Below the pieces are notes generated by a model. The model was not told where the DNA came from. It made no database searches and worked only from the letters and a program-made list of their open reading frames with translations. This document shows, one piece after another, positions 16,640-24,530 of a stretch of DNA of 64,000 bases. The stretch spans positions 1 through 64,000 of the forward strand of contig CACXHB010000015.1 in the NCBI GenBank assembly GCA_902767315.1. The letters run 5' to 3'. The stretch is from an uncultured Eubacteriales bacterium. GTDB lineage: Bacteria; Bacillota; Clostridia; Christensenellales; Aristaeellaceae. Position numbers and translations under genes: made by a program. Each line of letters begins with the position of its first letter. The first letter of the stretch is position 1.

Positions 16640-17986
16640 ATGAAACGCGCCTCCCAACACATGGATATGCTGCACGGGCCTCTGGCTGGGAAAATTCTGC
16701 TGTTTACCCTGCCCATCGCCCTGAGCAGCATGCTTCAGCAATTGTTCAACGCCGCCGACACCTCTATCGTGGGCTCCTTTGGAGACGCAAACGCCCTGGC
16801 GGCGGTGGGCGCCAACGGCGAAATCGTGGCGCTGATCGTGACCCTGTCCTCCGGCCTGGCCCTGGGGGCAAATATCCAGATCGCCGGCTGCATCGGCCGG
16901 AAGCAGCACGCGGCCCTTCCCCGTCTGACTCAGGCCGCGCTTTTGCTGGCAATCATCGCAGGCATCGCGGGACTATTGCTGGGTCAGGGGGTGGCCCGGG
17001 GGTTACTGCGTCTGATTCAAACGCCTGCGGAAATTCTTCCCGCCGCGGAAAGCTATCTGCGCATTTATCTGGCGGGGTATCCCTTTTTGCTGTTATATGA
17101 TTTCGGCGCGGCCATTCTCCGGGCCCGGGGGGACAGCCGCTCTCCCTTTTTCGCGCTGGCCCTTTCCGGCGTGGCCAACGTGCTGCTGAACCTGCTGTTT
17201 GTGCTGGGGTTTCACATGGGCGTGGCTGGGGTGGCCATCGCCACGGATCTGTCTACGCTGCTTTCCGCCGGGATGGTATTGCTGCGGCTGAAAAAGGACC
17301 CGGCGTTCCGCCCGGCCCTTCGTCCACTGCGCCTCGGCGGCGGAGAAATATTGGATATATTGAAAATGGGGATTCCCGCGGCCCTTCAGGGAGCGGTGTT
17401 CTGCTTTGCCAATATTTTCGTGCAGGCTTCCGTGAACCGCTTCGGCGCGGTGGCCATCGCCGGCAGCACCATCGCCATGAATTTCGAATACTTCACCTAT
17501 TACGCCATTACCGCCTTTGGACAGACGGCCACCACCTTCGTCAGCCAGAATTTCGCCGCAGGAAACCGGGCCCGGTGCCGGAAAATTCTGCGCCTGTGTC
17601 TGGGGCTTTCCCTGATTTGCAGCGCCGGGATGATCGGGCCCATCGTCGTCTTCCGAGAACAGTTTGCGGGGCTGTTTTCCCCGGAAAGCGCGGTGATTGA
17701 AAGCGCCTGTCTGCGGATTCTGGGCATTCTGGCCTTTGAGCCTGTCTGCTGCCTGTACGAAATTCCCGCGGGCATGCTGCGGGGCGCGGGGTACGCCCTT
17801 CTCCCGGCGGCCAGCACCATGGCGGGCACCTGCGCCTTCCGCATCGCGTGGATTTTCACGGTCTTTCGCAGGCGTCCGTCTCTTCAGGTGCTGTACCGGG
17901 CCTTTCCCCTCTCCTGGGGATGCACCATCGCCCTAGTGCTTGCGTGCTGCGCAGTACTTCGCCCCCTGCGGGAACAGCGGCCCTAA
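16640..17986 (+). CDS. MATE family efflux transporter
   Basis: A 448-residue polytopic membrane protein with about 12 hydrophobic segments. It begins with the family hallmark GKILLFTLPIALSSMLQQLFNAADTSIVG split over the first helix and loop, and the half-way repeat starts near residue 235 (ILKMGIPAALQGAVFCFANIF). These carriers expel drugs or metabolites using Na+ or H+ gradients. AGGAGG lies 10 nt before the ATG. Divergent from a LysR regulator. Its stop overlaps the end of a MarR-like remnant on the other strand. Confidence 0.93.
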   Translation: MKRASQHMDMLHGPLAGKILLFTLPIALSSMLQQLFNAADTSIVGSFGDANALAAVGANGEIVALIVTLSSGLALGANIQIAGCIGRKQHAALPRLTQAALLLAIIAGIAGLLLGQGVARGLLRLIQTPAEILPAAESYLRIYLAGYPFLLLYDFGAAILRARGDSRSPFFALALSGVANVLLNLLFVLGFHMGVAGVAIATDLSTLLSAGMVLLRLKKDPAFRPALRPLRLGGGEILDILKMGIPAALQGAVFCFANIFVQASVNRFGAVAIAGSTIAMNFEYFTYYAITAFGQTATTFVSQNFAAGNRARCRKILRLCLGLSLICSAGMIGPIVVFREQFAGLFSPESAVIESACLRILGILAFEPVCCLYEIPAGMLRGAGYALLPAASTMAGTCAFRIAWIFTVFRRRPSLQVLYRAFPLSWGCTIALVLACCAVLRPLREQRP

Positions 17987-18159
17987 CCGGTGCTATTCCG
18001 GCCGGGCCATTTCCTCGCAGCGCTGTCTTCCCCGAAAAGGGTGTGCGCCATCAGGTTGAGATAATTCATGTTTCGCGCCTTGGCATACGCGTCGTAGGCA
18101 TGGTCCATCTTCTGGAATTGCAGCATGAGCTCGTCCTGTATCGAATTCTTAGCCTCCCC
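17983..18159 (-). pseudogene. Degraded MarR-like regulator N-terminal fragment
   Basis: A short reading frame contains DELMLQFQKMDHAYDAYAKARNMNYLNLMA, which resembles the first helices of MarR-family regulators, and then runs into unrelated sequence before any winged HTH. A strong GGGGGGAGG site lies upstream but no proper start codon follows it. Located just after a MATE gene, a common MarR neighbour. The remnant reading is an inference from a short match. Confidence 0.35.
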
Positions 18160-18281
18160 CCGATTTATAAAATTTGATTTATTCCGGTAATGAATATTGA
18201 CATTTCCATCCAACCCGCCTCCCATGTCAAATCCGCCGGGAAAATTTTGCCAACGCAAAACAATCCGCAAACAAAGATTTG

Positions 18282-18309
18282 TTGACAACCTGCTCAGATG
18301 TGATACAAT
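18282..18309 (+). promoter_or_regulatory. Promoter of the HMA_2/P-type ATPase operon
   Basis: A perfect -35 TTGACA (18282-18287) and a -10 TACAAT (18304-18309) are 16 nt apart. Transcription would start near 18316, leaving an 80-nt leader that contains two inverted repeats. Confidence 0.75.
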
Positions 18310-18320
18310 AGGGGAGACGG

Positions 18321-18371
18321 AGAAACGTGACCGTCGTTTCTTTCGTCATAAAGTTAGTCACTGCTAACTTT
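18321..18371 (+). promoter_or_regulatory. Two inverted repeats in the metal-ATPase operon leader
   Basis: First repeat: AGAAACG (18321-18327) with CGTTTCT (18335-18341). Second: AAAGTTAG (18350-18357) with CTAACTTT (18364-18371), both perfect. They lie downstream of the predicted start site and upstream of the AGGAGG at the first gene. The second has the look of an operator for a dimeric repressor, possibly a metal sensor; an RNA hairpin role is also possible. Confidence 0.5.
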
Positions 18372-18396
18372 ACTGCAATCCACAGGAGGTATTCCT

Positions 18397-18963
18397 ATGA
18401 AAGGCGTCTGGTGGTTGGCGCTGGCTGCGGGAGCCGCGGCGGCGCTGCCTAAAAAACAGGAGCACAATCTGATGAAGCTTCCTTCTTTCCGCGGCGTGGC
18501 AGAGGTGCGTTCCAGCCTGCCCGGGCGCATGCGTCTGTACGTGCCCACCATTCAGCAGCAGCCTGAATTGGCCCGACAGATGGCGGCGCAGCTGGAGGGC
18601 ACGGGCGTGATTCATCAGGTAGCGCTGCAGCCCGTGACCGGCAGCGTGCTGATTCGGTATGACGAAGCCCGGGTGCAGGCCAGCGTGGTGCTGGGGGCGG
18701 TCATGAAGCTGATGGGCCTGGATGAAAAGATAAAAGCCGCTCCCGTAAGCAAGGCGCGGCAGGGCGTCGCCCTTTTGCTGCGCAGCGTCAATCAGGGGGT
18801 ATTGGACGCGACCGGCGATCTTCTGGACGCGCCCACCCTGGCGGCAGGTGCGCTGACCATTGCGGCTTTGCGCAGCAAGAAATTGGAAGGCTGGGCCTCG
18901 CCCGGGGCAATGACCCTGCTGTGGTGGGCTTCCAAGCTATTTGGAGCGCAAGATTATGAATAA
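18397..18963 (+). CDS. HMA_2-type domain protein (first of operon)
   Basis: A 188-residue protein with an N-terminal hydrophobic anchor (GVWWLALAAGAAAALP) and a ferredoxin-like domain resembling the HMA_2 group: VRSSLPGRMRLYVP, then VLIRYDEARVQASVVLGAV. The CxxC metal site of classical HMA domains is absent. The C-terminal 90 residues contain weakly hydrophobic helices. AGGAGG is 7 nt before the ATG. It is the first of five genes around a P-type ATPase; the same SLPGRxRL signature recurs in the next two proteins, suggesting duplication of one module. Confidence 0.8.
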   Translation: MKGVWWLALAAGAAAALPKKQEHNLMKLPSFRGVAEVRSSLPGRMRLYVPTIQQQPELARQMAAQLEGTGVIHQVALQPVTGSVLIRYDEARVQASVVLGAVMKLMGLDEKIKAAPVSKARQGVALLLRSVNQGVLDATGDLLDAPTLAAGALTIAALRSKKLEGWASPGAMTLLWWASKLFGAQDYE

Positions 18964-19342
18964 GTTCAGCGAAGGGTTTTTGCGGCTGTGCCTGAAGCCC
19001 ACGGTGGAATGCAATCTGCCCGGCCGGCTTCGGCTGAGTTTTGGAAAATACCATCTGCTGCCCAAGGAGGCCGCGCCCTATCTGCATTATACTCAGGAGG
19101 TACTGCGGTTGCTGCCGGGGGTTTCCGCCGCGGAAATCAACCCGCGCATCGGCACGTTGCTGATCCGATATGACGCAAAAACCACCAACGCCCGGGCCAT
19201 ATTGCGCTGGGTGGACATTGTGGTGGACGAAGGCATCCAAATTTTCAAAGAGGACCTCTGGCAGGACGTGAGCGAAGCGACGCTGGCGCAGATCGTACGC
19301 CAGCGGCTGATTCTGCGGCTGCCTCAGCAAAAAGAAGGATAA
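18956..19342 (+). CDS. HMA_2-type domain protein (second of operon)
   Basis: A 128-residue protein almost entirely made of one HMA_2-like domain: CNLPGRLRLSFGKYHLL, then VSAAEINPRIGTLLIRYDA. No CxxC site. ATG 18956 overlaps the previous gene's end by 8 nt and has GGAG upstream; a TTG at 18941 is possible but less likely. It may be a regulatory or docking partner of the ATPase encoded 2 nt downstream. Confidence 0.8.
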   Translation: MNKFSEGFLRLCLKPTVECNLPGRLRLSFGKYHLLPKEAAPYLHYTQEVLRLLPGVSAAEINPRIGTLLIRYDAKTTNARAILRWVDIVVDEGIQIFKEDLWQDVSEATLAQIVRQRLILRLPQQKEG

Positions 19343-19344
19343 CT

Positions 19345-21525
19345 ATGCTTAGAAAAGAACACATTGACGGCTTTATGAAAAGTCGCGTCATGCACAGCCT
19401 GCCCGGCCGGCTTCGTCTGGCAGTGGAAGGACTGCAATATCTGAAGGACGAAAGCCCCGAAATCGCCGCGGAGCTGGCGGACATTCCCGGGGTGCGTCTG
19501 GCGCGGGTTACCGCCTGCACCGGCGGCATTCTCCTGCAATACGACGAGAAAATTCCGGATTCCAGCTTTCTTTCAGAGCAGACGGATCTGGTTCTGGCCC
19601 GGTACAGCATGGCCGCGCTGCGGGCGCGTCATGCGAAAAGCGGCGACGAACCCGTCGAAGCGCCCATGACCACCGCCCGGCTGGCCAAGCGTCTGGCAAT
19701 CAACGCCGGAGCGCTGGCCCTGGGGAATACGATGTTTACCACCCCGCTGATGGGCGGCGCACTGACGAACTTTACCTCGCTGGAAACGCTGGCCAGCCTG
19801 GGTCTTTCCGCGCCCATGGCCAAAAACGCCTGGGAGGGGCTGCGCCGGGAGAAGCGGCCCAACGCCGATTTCCTGACGGTGACCTCCATTGTGGCCAGCC
19901 TGCTGCTGGGCAACGCCCATTCCGCGCTGATGATTCTGGCCCTTTCCGATCTGGCGGAGCTGATGACCTCCTACACCATCGAGCGCACCCGTTCTTCCAT
20001 TAAGAAGATGCTCTCCGCCGACGAGGGCGAGGCCTGGAAGGTGCTTTCCGACGGCAAAGTGGAGCGCTGCCCCATGGCGCAGATCGGCACCGGCGACGTG
20101 GTGGCGGTGCACACCGGCGAAAAAATCTCCGTGGACGGCAAGGTGGTATACGGCGCAGCCGTGGTGGACCAGAGCCCCATTACCGGCGAATTCGTGCCGG
20201 TGGAAAAGCGGGAAGGCGACGAGGTATTCGCCGGCACCGTGGTAAAAAGCGGCACCATTCACGTGCAGGCCGCGAAGGTAGGCGATCAGACGGTAATTTC
20301 CCGCATTGTGGGCATGGTGGAGGCCAGCGAACTGAAGAAGGCCCCCATTCAGCGCTATGCGGACAAGTTTTCCAATTATCTGGTGCCGCTGAATTTCCTT
20401 TTGTGCCTGTCGGTATGGCTGGTGACGAAGAATCCCCAGAAGGCGCTGAAGATGCTGGTAATCGACTATTCCTGCGGCATCAAGCTTTCCACAGCCACGG
20501 CCTTCTCCGCGGCCATCAACACCGCCGTTAAGCAGGGCGTGCTGATCAAGGGCGGCACCTTCATCGAACAGATGAGCAGCGCCAACACCGTGCTGCTGGA
20601 CAAAACCGGCACCATTACCGAGGGCAAGCCTCAGGTAGTCTCCATGGCGCTTCTGAAGCCGGAAATGACCCACGCGGAGGTGCTTTCCTACGCCATGGCG
20701 GCGGAAGAGACCAGCACCCATCCCCTGGGCGACGCCATCATGCGTTACGGCCGGCAGCTGGGCGCACAGCCCTTGCCCCACGGCGACATCATCACGGAAG
20801 TTTCCCGGGGCAGCCGCACCCAGGCGGACGGCAAAATCGTGCGGGTAGGCAACTTGAAATACATGCGGGAAAACGGCGTCATCGCCGCCGCGCCGCTGCC
20901 TCAGGACACCGGCGCCATTCCCAACTATGTGGGCGTAGATCAGGAAATCGTGGCGGTATTGTACGCCATGGACAGCCCCCGGGAGAACGTGCGCCGGGCC
21001 ATCAACAGCCTGCGTTACGACGGCGTGGGCGACATCGAGCTGCTCACCGGGGATTTGGAATCTCAGGCCCGAACCGTGGCGGAGCAGGTAGGCGCGGACG
21101 GCTACCGGGCGCAGCTTCTGCCGGAACAGAAGGCGGAGGCCGTGCTGAAATTGCAGGTGCAGGGCAACGGCGTGGTAATGGTGGGCGACGGCATCAACGA
21201 CGCGCCTGCCCTGGCCTATGCCGACGTGGGCATTTCCATGGGCAGCAAGTCCACGGACATCGCCATGGAAACCAGCGACGTGATTATCAACCGGGACGAT
21301 CCCATGATGATTCCCGCGCTGCGCCGTCTGGCCCGGTCCACCATGCGCATTGTTCACCAGAACTTTGCCCTGGTAATCGCCATTAATTCCGTTGGCCTGA
21401 TTCTGGGCGCGGCAAGCGGCATCTCGGTGATGATGAGCGCTCTTTTGCACAATTCTTCCACCATTTTGGTGGTGGCAAATTCCCTGCGGCTGATGTTCAT
21501 GAAGCCCGGGGACGGGAGGGCATAA
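19345..21525 (+). CDS. Heavy-metal translocating P-type ATPase with SCG motif
   Basis: A 726-residue P1B-like ATPase. An N-terminal HMA_2-like domain (HSLPGRLRLAVEGL) replaces the CxxC domain. It has the actuator motif SPITGEFVP, phosphorylation motif DKTGTITEG, nucleotide-binding STHPLGDAI and hinge GDGINDAPALA. The transmembrane metal motif, normally CPC or SPC, is SCG in VIDYSCGIKLSTATAF, so metal preference differs from copper and zinc pumps; a similar Ser-Cys motif occurs in CtpC-like ATPases linked to manganese. Transmembrane helices occupy roughly 110-240, 345-420 and 655-720. Its stop overlaps the next ATG by one base (TAATG). Confidence 0.9.
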   Translation: MLRKEHIDGFMKSRVMHSLPGRLRLAVEGLQYLKDESPEIAAELADIPGVRLARVTACTGGILLQYDEKIPDSSFLSEQTDLVLARYSMAALRARHAKSGDEPVEAPMTTARLAKRLAINAGALALGNTMFTTPLMGGALTNFTSLETLASLGLSAPMAKNAWEGLRREKRPNADFLTVTSIVASLLLGNAHSALMILALSDLAELMTSYTIERTRSSIKKMLSADEGEAWKVLSDGKVERCPMAQIGTGDVVAVHTGEKISVDGKVVYGAAVVDQSPITGEFVPVEKREGDEVFAGTVVKSGTIHVQAAKVGDQTVISRIVGMVEASELKKAPIQRYADKFSNYLVPLNFLLCLSVWLVTKNPQKALKMLVIDYSCGIKLSTATAFSAAINTAVKQGVLIKGGTFIEQMSSANTVLLDKTGTITEGKPQVVSMALLKPEMTHAEVLSYAMAAEETSTHPLGDAIMRYGRQLGAQPLPHGDIITEVSRGSRTQADGKIVRVGNLKYMRENGVIAAAPLPQDTGAIPNYVGVDQEIVAVLYAMDSPRENVRRAINSLRYDGVGDIELLTGDLESQARTVAEQVGADGYRAQLLPEQKAEAVLKLQVQGNGVVMVGDGINDAPALAYADVGISMGSKSTDIAMETSDVIINRDDPMMIPALRRLARSTMRIVHQNFALVIAINSVGLILGAASGISVMMSALLHNSSTILVVANSLRLMFMKPGDGRA

Positions 21526-22229
21526 TGCGCAGCGAACAGGGAGCCATTCATCTGGAAGTATTGTCCGCAATCCGCGGACGGATTCGGCTGCAGCTGGAAC
21601 GCCCGATTTCCTCGGAAATTCCCTTTTGCAGCATACCGGGGGTAAAGGCCTGCCGGTATACCCCCCGCATTCGCACCCTTTTGTGCGAATATGACCCCGA
21701 AGTCATCGACGAGGCGCAGCTCATCGTCCGTATTGGCGCGGCCTACGCCCTCCAGTCTCAGGCCAAGCTTCTGCACGTCCGCCACTGCGAAGAGCAGGGA
21801 TTTTCCATGGCCCCCAGCGGCTATCTGGCGCTTCTGTGCATTGGGCTGGACGGGGCCCTTTCCCTGGCGGACTCGTCGCTGACGGCGTTTACCCGCTGGC
21901 TTTCCACGGGCGCGACGCTGGCCGCCGTGGTGGAGCATGGCTATCAGGAGCTGCACGTGCGAGGCAGCTTCGATCCCGAGGTCATGTCCATCGTCTATCT
22001 CATCAATTCCGTCGGCAAGCCCGGCGCGGTACGCGCCAGCCTGCTGGCGTGGATTATCACCTTTGGCCGTCATCTGATTCCCCGCTCTCCCCGCGAGCAG
22101 CCCTATCTGATCAAGCGCACAAAGGACGCGCTGACGCTGACCCCCATGGCGGGCGGCGAAAGCGAACTGGCCTTTGCCGGCAGCATGTTTCAGCAGGGTA
22201 TGGAAAAAATGATCGCGCACAAAGGCTAA
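21525..22229 (+). CDS. HMA_2-like protein with C-terminal helical region
   Basis: A 234-residue protein translationally coupled to the ATPase by TAATG. The first 80 residues again look like an HMA_2-type fold (LSAIRGRIRLQLERP, then CEYDPEVIDEAQLIVRIG). The C-terminal part has two mildly hydrophobic helices (SGYLALLCIGLDGALSLA and SIVYLINSVGKPGAVRASLL). No known catalytic motif. Likely an accessory subunit or regulator of the ATPase. Confidence 0.72.
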   Translation: MRSEQGAIHLEVLSAIRGRIRLQLERPISSEIPFCSIPGVKACRYTPRIRTLLCEYDPEVIDEAQLIVRIGAAYALQSQAKLLHVRHCEEQGFSMAPSGYLALLCIGLDGALSLADSSLTAFTRWLSTGATLAAVVEHGYQELHVRGSFDPEVMSIVYLINSVGKPGAVRASLLAWIITFGRHLIPRSPREQPYLIKRTKDALTLTPMAGGESELAFAGSMFQQGMEKMIAHKG

Positions 22230-22265
22230 CCTGCCTTTCCGGCAAGAAGAAGGAGGAAATTCTCT

Positions 22266-22532
22266 ATGTTCGGCAACAATCCGTTGGTCAAGGGCATTCT
22301 CATCGGCGTGGGCGCCAGCCTGGTGGGCTTCTGCGCCTATAAGCACAACGAGGACAAGGTGGACGGCTTCCTGCGCCGCCACGGCGTGAAGGTGAAGTCC
22401 CCCGCCGCCGGTTTCGAAACCATGTCGGTGGAAGATCTGATGCGCACCAAGGAAACCATCGAAGACCTGATCGCCGAGAAGGAGATGCAGGATCAGAGCG
22501 TGACGGTGGAAGCCGTTCCCGCGGAAGAATAA
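22266..22532 (+). CDS. Small single-pass membrane protein of the ATPase operon
   Basis: An 88-residue protein with one N-terminal membrane helix (GILIGVGASLVGFCAY) and a charged cytoplasmic tail containing a predicted helix (SVEDLMRTKETIEDLIAEKEM). AAGGAGG precedes the ATG. It is the last gene before a hairpin terminator. No family recognised. Confidence 0.7.
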   Translation: MFGNNPLVKGILIGVGASLVGFCAYKHNEDKVDGFLRRHGVKVKSPAAGFETMSVEDLMRTKETIEDLIAEKEMQDQSVTVEAVPAEE

Positions 22533-22546
22533 ACCCAGTTTTTCAG

Positions 22547-22572
22547 GGGCCTGCCGGTTCTCCGGCGGGCCC
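22547..22572 (+). terminator. GC-rich hairpin, probable terminator
   Basis: An 11-bp stem with one G-U pair and a TTCT loop (GGGCCTGCCGG at 22547-22557 with CCGGCGGGCCC at 22562-22572). The following T-run is poor, so termination may be partial. It closes the metal-ATPase operon. Confidence 0.5.
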
Positions 22573-22619
22573 TTGGCATATCCCCCCAGCCGTTCCGCGA
22601 AAAAAACCGAAAAAATTTT

Positions 22620-22646
22620 CCAACCTGAGGCCCGGAAATGCGTATA
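22620..22646 (+). promoter_or_regulatory. ECF-type promoter of the sigma-factor operon
   Basis: CCAAC (22620-22624) and CGTATA (22641-22646) are separated so that AAC and CGT are 16 nt apart, the spacing and composition typical of ECF sigma promoters. The same two elements with the same spacing occur at 24441-24467. It lies 31 nt before the GTG of the sigma gene, suggesting autoregulation. Confidence 0.65.
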
Positions 22647-22676
22647 ACCATACGAAAACAAAAGGAGGAGGAAACC

Positions 22677-23212
22677 GTGAATGAGACGCAACTGATTCGG
22701 CGCTGTCAACGAGGCGACCGACAGGCCTTTGAAACGTTGATTCGCCAGTATTACGATTATGTTTCCGGCTTCCTTCTGAAGGCGATGCAGGACGCGCTTC
22801 TGGCCCAGGACCTGACCCAGGAAACCTTTCTGAAAATGATCCGCAGCATCGAAACCTTCGATTGCAACGGCGCCGCCGGAATGGGCACCTGGCTTGTCAC
22901 CATCGCCAAAAACTGTTACGTGGACTACCTGCGCAAAACCGGATTGTTCTGGAGGACGTGGACGATCTTCCCCTTTCCGATGGGAAAGACGTTTCCGACC
23001 TGGTGGCGCGGCGCCTGCAATATCAGAAGGCGCTGGCCGCGATAGATTCCCTGCCCCCGGAACAGGGGCTGGCCATCCGGTTGAAATACGTGGAAAGTCT
23101 TACCCTGCAGGAAATCGCGCAGCGCTTCGGCGTACCTCAGAAAACCATTAAAAGCCGGATTCACGAGGGTACGGTAAAGCTTCGAAAGCTATTAAAAAAG
23201 GAGGATGGATGA
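22677..23212 (+). pseudogene. ECF-type RNA polymerase sigma factor, frameshifted
   Basis: Starting at GTG 22677 after AGGAGGAGG, the first frame encodes sigma region 2 (LIRRCQRGDRQAFETLIRQY, AQDLTQETFLKMIRSI, ending CYVDYLRK). At about 22936 the frame is lost. The -1 frame continues as RIVLEDVDDLPLSDG and then sigma region 4 (LPPEQGLAIRLKYVESLTLQ, EIAQRFGVPQKTIKSRIHEG). Adding one A to the AAAA run at about 22934-22937 would restore a protein of about 178 residues. Both halves are well conserved and the promoter is intact, so this may be a recent mutation or an assembly error. Functional status is open. Confidence 0.8.
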
Positions 23213-23215
23213 CCC

Positions 23216-23488
23216 ATGCGTCCGAATTCTGAGGATTGTATCCGCCAATTGACCCCGGCCATCGTTGAAAAATGCGATGCGCTGGCGGCAGCCCGGAAGG
23301 AACGAATTCAGGCCCGGCTGTTTCTGCTGTTGTGCGTTCTGGTGGTCACGGTACCGGCGCTGCTGGTGCTTTTCGGGGTTTCGCTGACGCTTCTGATCGT
23401 GCCAATTGTGTTTATGTGCCTGAGCACGCTGCTGCTTTTGCCGGCGCTGCTGAATAAAACGGAACATCAGGGAGGGATTTCTCTATGA
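23216..23488 (+). CDS. Small two-helix membrane protein next to the sigma factor
   Basis: A 90-residue protein starting 3 nt after the sigma-factor stop. A soluble N-terminal part of about 30 residues (IRQLTPAIVEKCDALAAAR) precedes two membrane helices (LFLLLCVLVVTVPALLVLFG and LTLLIVPIVFMCLSTLLLL). The position and topology suit an anti-sigma factor or partner, but no zinc anti-sigma motif is visible. Its end overlaps the next start by 4 nt. Confidence 0.72.
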   Translation: MRPNSEDCIRQLTPAIVEKCDALAAARKERIQARLFLLLCVLVVTVPALLVLFGVSLTLLIVPIVFMCLSTLLLLPALLNKTEHQGGISL

Positions 23489-24393
23489 ACAGGCTTGAAA
23501 AGATGCTTTCCAAATGGAATTTCAAAAAAATCGCGGTGTGGTATCTGGTGCTGGCGGTGATCACCGGGGTACTCTGCGGGGGAACCGTGGGCTATCTCTA
23601 CCGGCAGCGGCTGAAATTCGCCTGGCAGTACGCCCGTCTGGAAGAGGCAAAAACCCCGGAAGCCCTGCGCATGGCGGCGGACAAAACGGCAGCCGCTTCC
23701 GAAGACGTGGTGGACATTCTGGTGGTGGACGAAAACCAGCAGATTCTCTATTCCGCCAAGGATTCGAAATTTGCGGCGGGCCCCCTGACGCTAACCAAAG
23801 TGGGCGACGCGAAGAAATACCTGGCTTCTGCCGATTATCCGGAGGCAGTGTTTTTGCAGGTCAAGGGCGACGAATTCATGCTGAACTCCATCGTAAGCCA
23901 CGATTTCGGCAAGATCCGCAGCGAATATGACGACGAAAGCGCCTTCGAGAATGGGCTTTCCGCCAAGACCGTGTACATGCTCAACCGCGTTCAGGCCCGA
24001 AAGGCAGGCGGCACGGCATACGTCATCACCCGGCCCACCTCTGTACCCGGCGGCGAAACGGCTTTAAAGGTCACGGCGGCGCTGGCCATGCTGCTGGTCT
24101 GCGTCTACTGGGTGCTGGTGGCCCTGTGGATGTATCGGGACGCGGCCCGGTGCAAGCTCTCTCCCCTGTATTGGGGGCTCATCGGCCTGTTTACCAACCT
24201 CATCGGCCTGATCGTCTACAAAATCTACAAGCACAGCGCCACCCTCTGCCCCGCCTGCGGCGCGGCTCAAAGCGCCGGACACCTGTACTGCTCCTTCTGC
24301 GGCGCTCAATTGGGAGCCCGCTGCGCCAATTGCGGCGGCAAGGTGGGGGCAAAGGACAGTTTCTGCCACCATTGCGGCAACAAGATCAAATAA
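23485..24393 (+). CDS. Membrane protein with C-terminal double zinc ribbon
   Basis: A 302-residue protein. One N-terminal membrane helix (IAVWYLVLAVITGVLCGG) is followed by an extracytoplasmic domain of about 150 residues that resembles a sensor fold (DVVDILVVDENQQILYSA). Two further helices come near 195-245, then a cytoplasmic tail with four CxxC pairs (CPACG, CSFCG, CANCG, CHHCG), i.e. a double zinc ribbon. Co-transcribed with the sigma factor; it could sense an envelope signal and relay it to the sigma unit. That role is inferred. Confidence 0.8.
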   Translation: MNRLEKMLSKWNFKKIAVWYLVLAVITGVLCGGTVGYLYRQRLKFAWQYARLEEAKTPEALRMAADKTAAASEDVVDILVVDENQQILYSAKDSKFAAGPLTLTKVGDAKKYLASADYPEAVFLQVKGDEFMLNSIVSHDFGKIRSEYDDESAFENGLSAKTVYMLNRVQARKAGGTAYVITRPTSVPGGETALKVTAALAMLLVCVYWVLVALWMYRDAARCKLSPLYWGLIGLFTNLIGLIVYKIYKHSATLCPACGAAQSAGHLYCSFCGAQLGARCANCGGKVGAKDSFCHHCGNKIK

Positions 24394-24405
24394 AATTCAT
24401 CGCCT

Positions 24406-24437
24406 CGGCTCCGTTTTTCCGCGGAGCCGAATTTTTG
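24406..24437 (+). terminator. Rho-independent terminator of the sigma-factor operon
   Basis: A 9-bp stem (TCGGCTCCG at 24406-24414 with CGGAGCCGA at 24423-24431) is followed by a five-T run. It lies directly after the zinc-ribbon gene and just before a second ECF-type promoter. Confidence 0.85.
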
Positions 24438-24440
24438 TTC

Positions 24441-24467
24441 CAACTTTTTTTGCGGAAATACGTATAA
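24441..24467 (+). promoter_or_regulatory. Second ECF-type promoter
   Basis: CCAAC (24441-24445) and CGTATA (24462-24467) repeat the motif and the 16-nt AAC-to-CGT spacing found upstream of the sigma gene. It would drive the truncated gene at 24531. Confidence 0.6.
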
Positions 24468-24530
24468 GAAAATGAAAGGTCCAAAAGGCCGATTCGCCGA
24501 CGGAAGCCGGCGAAAGAAAGGAGTCTCTAC

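Noticed and set aside
22930-22942. Programmed -1 ribosomal frameshift in the sigma-factor gene
   Set aside because: The A-run is short and the codon arrangement CGC AAA ACC does not match the known X-XXY-YYZ slippery sites. A mutation or assembly error is simpler, though not excluded.
23216-23488. A ZAS-type anti-sigma factor
   Set aside because: The HxxxCxxC zinc motif of that family is missing. Only its position supports an anti-sigma role, so it is called a small membrane protein.
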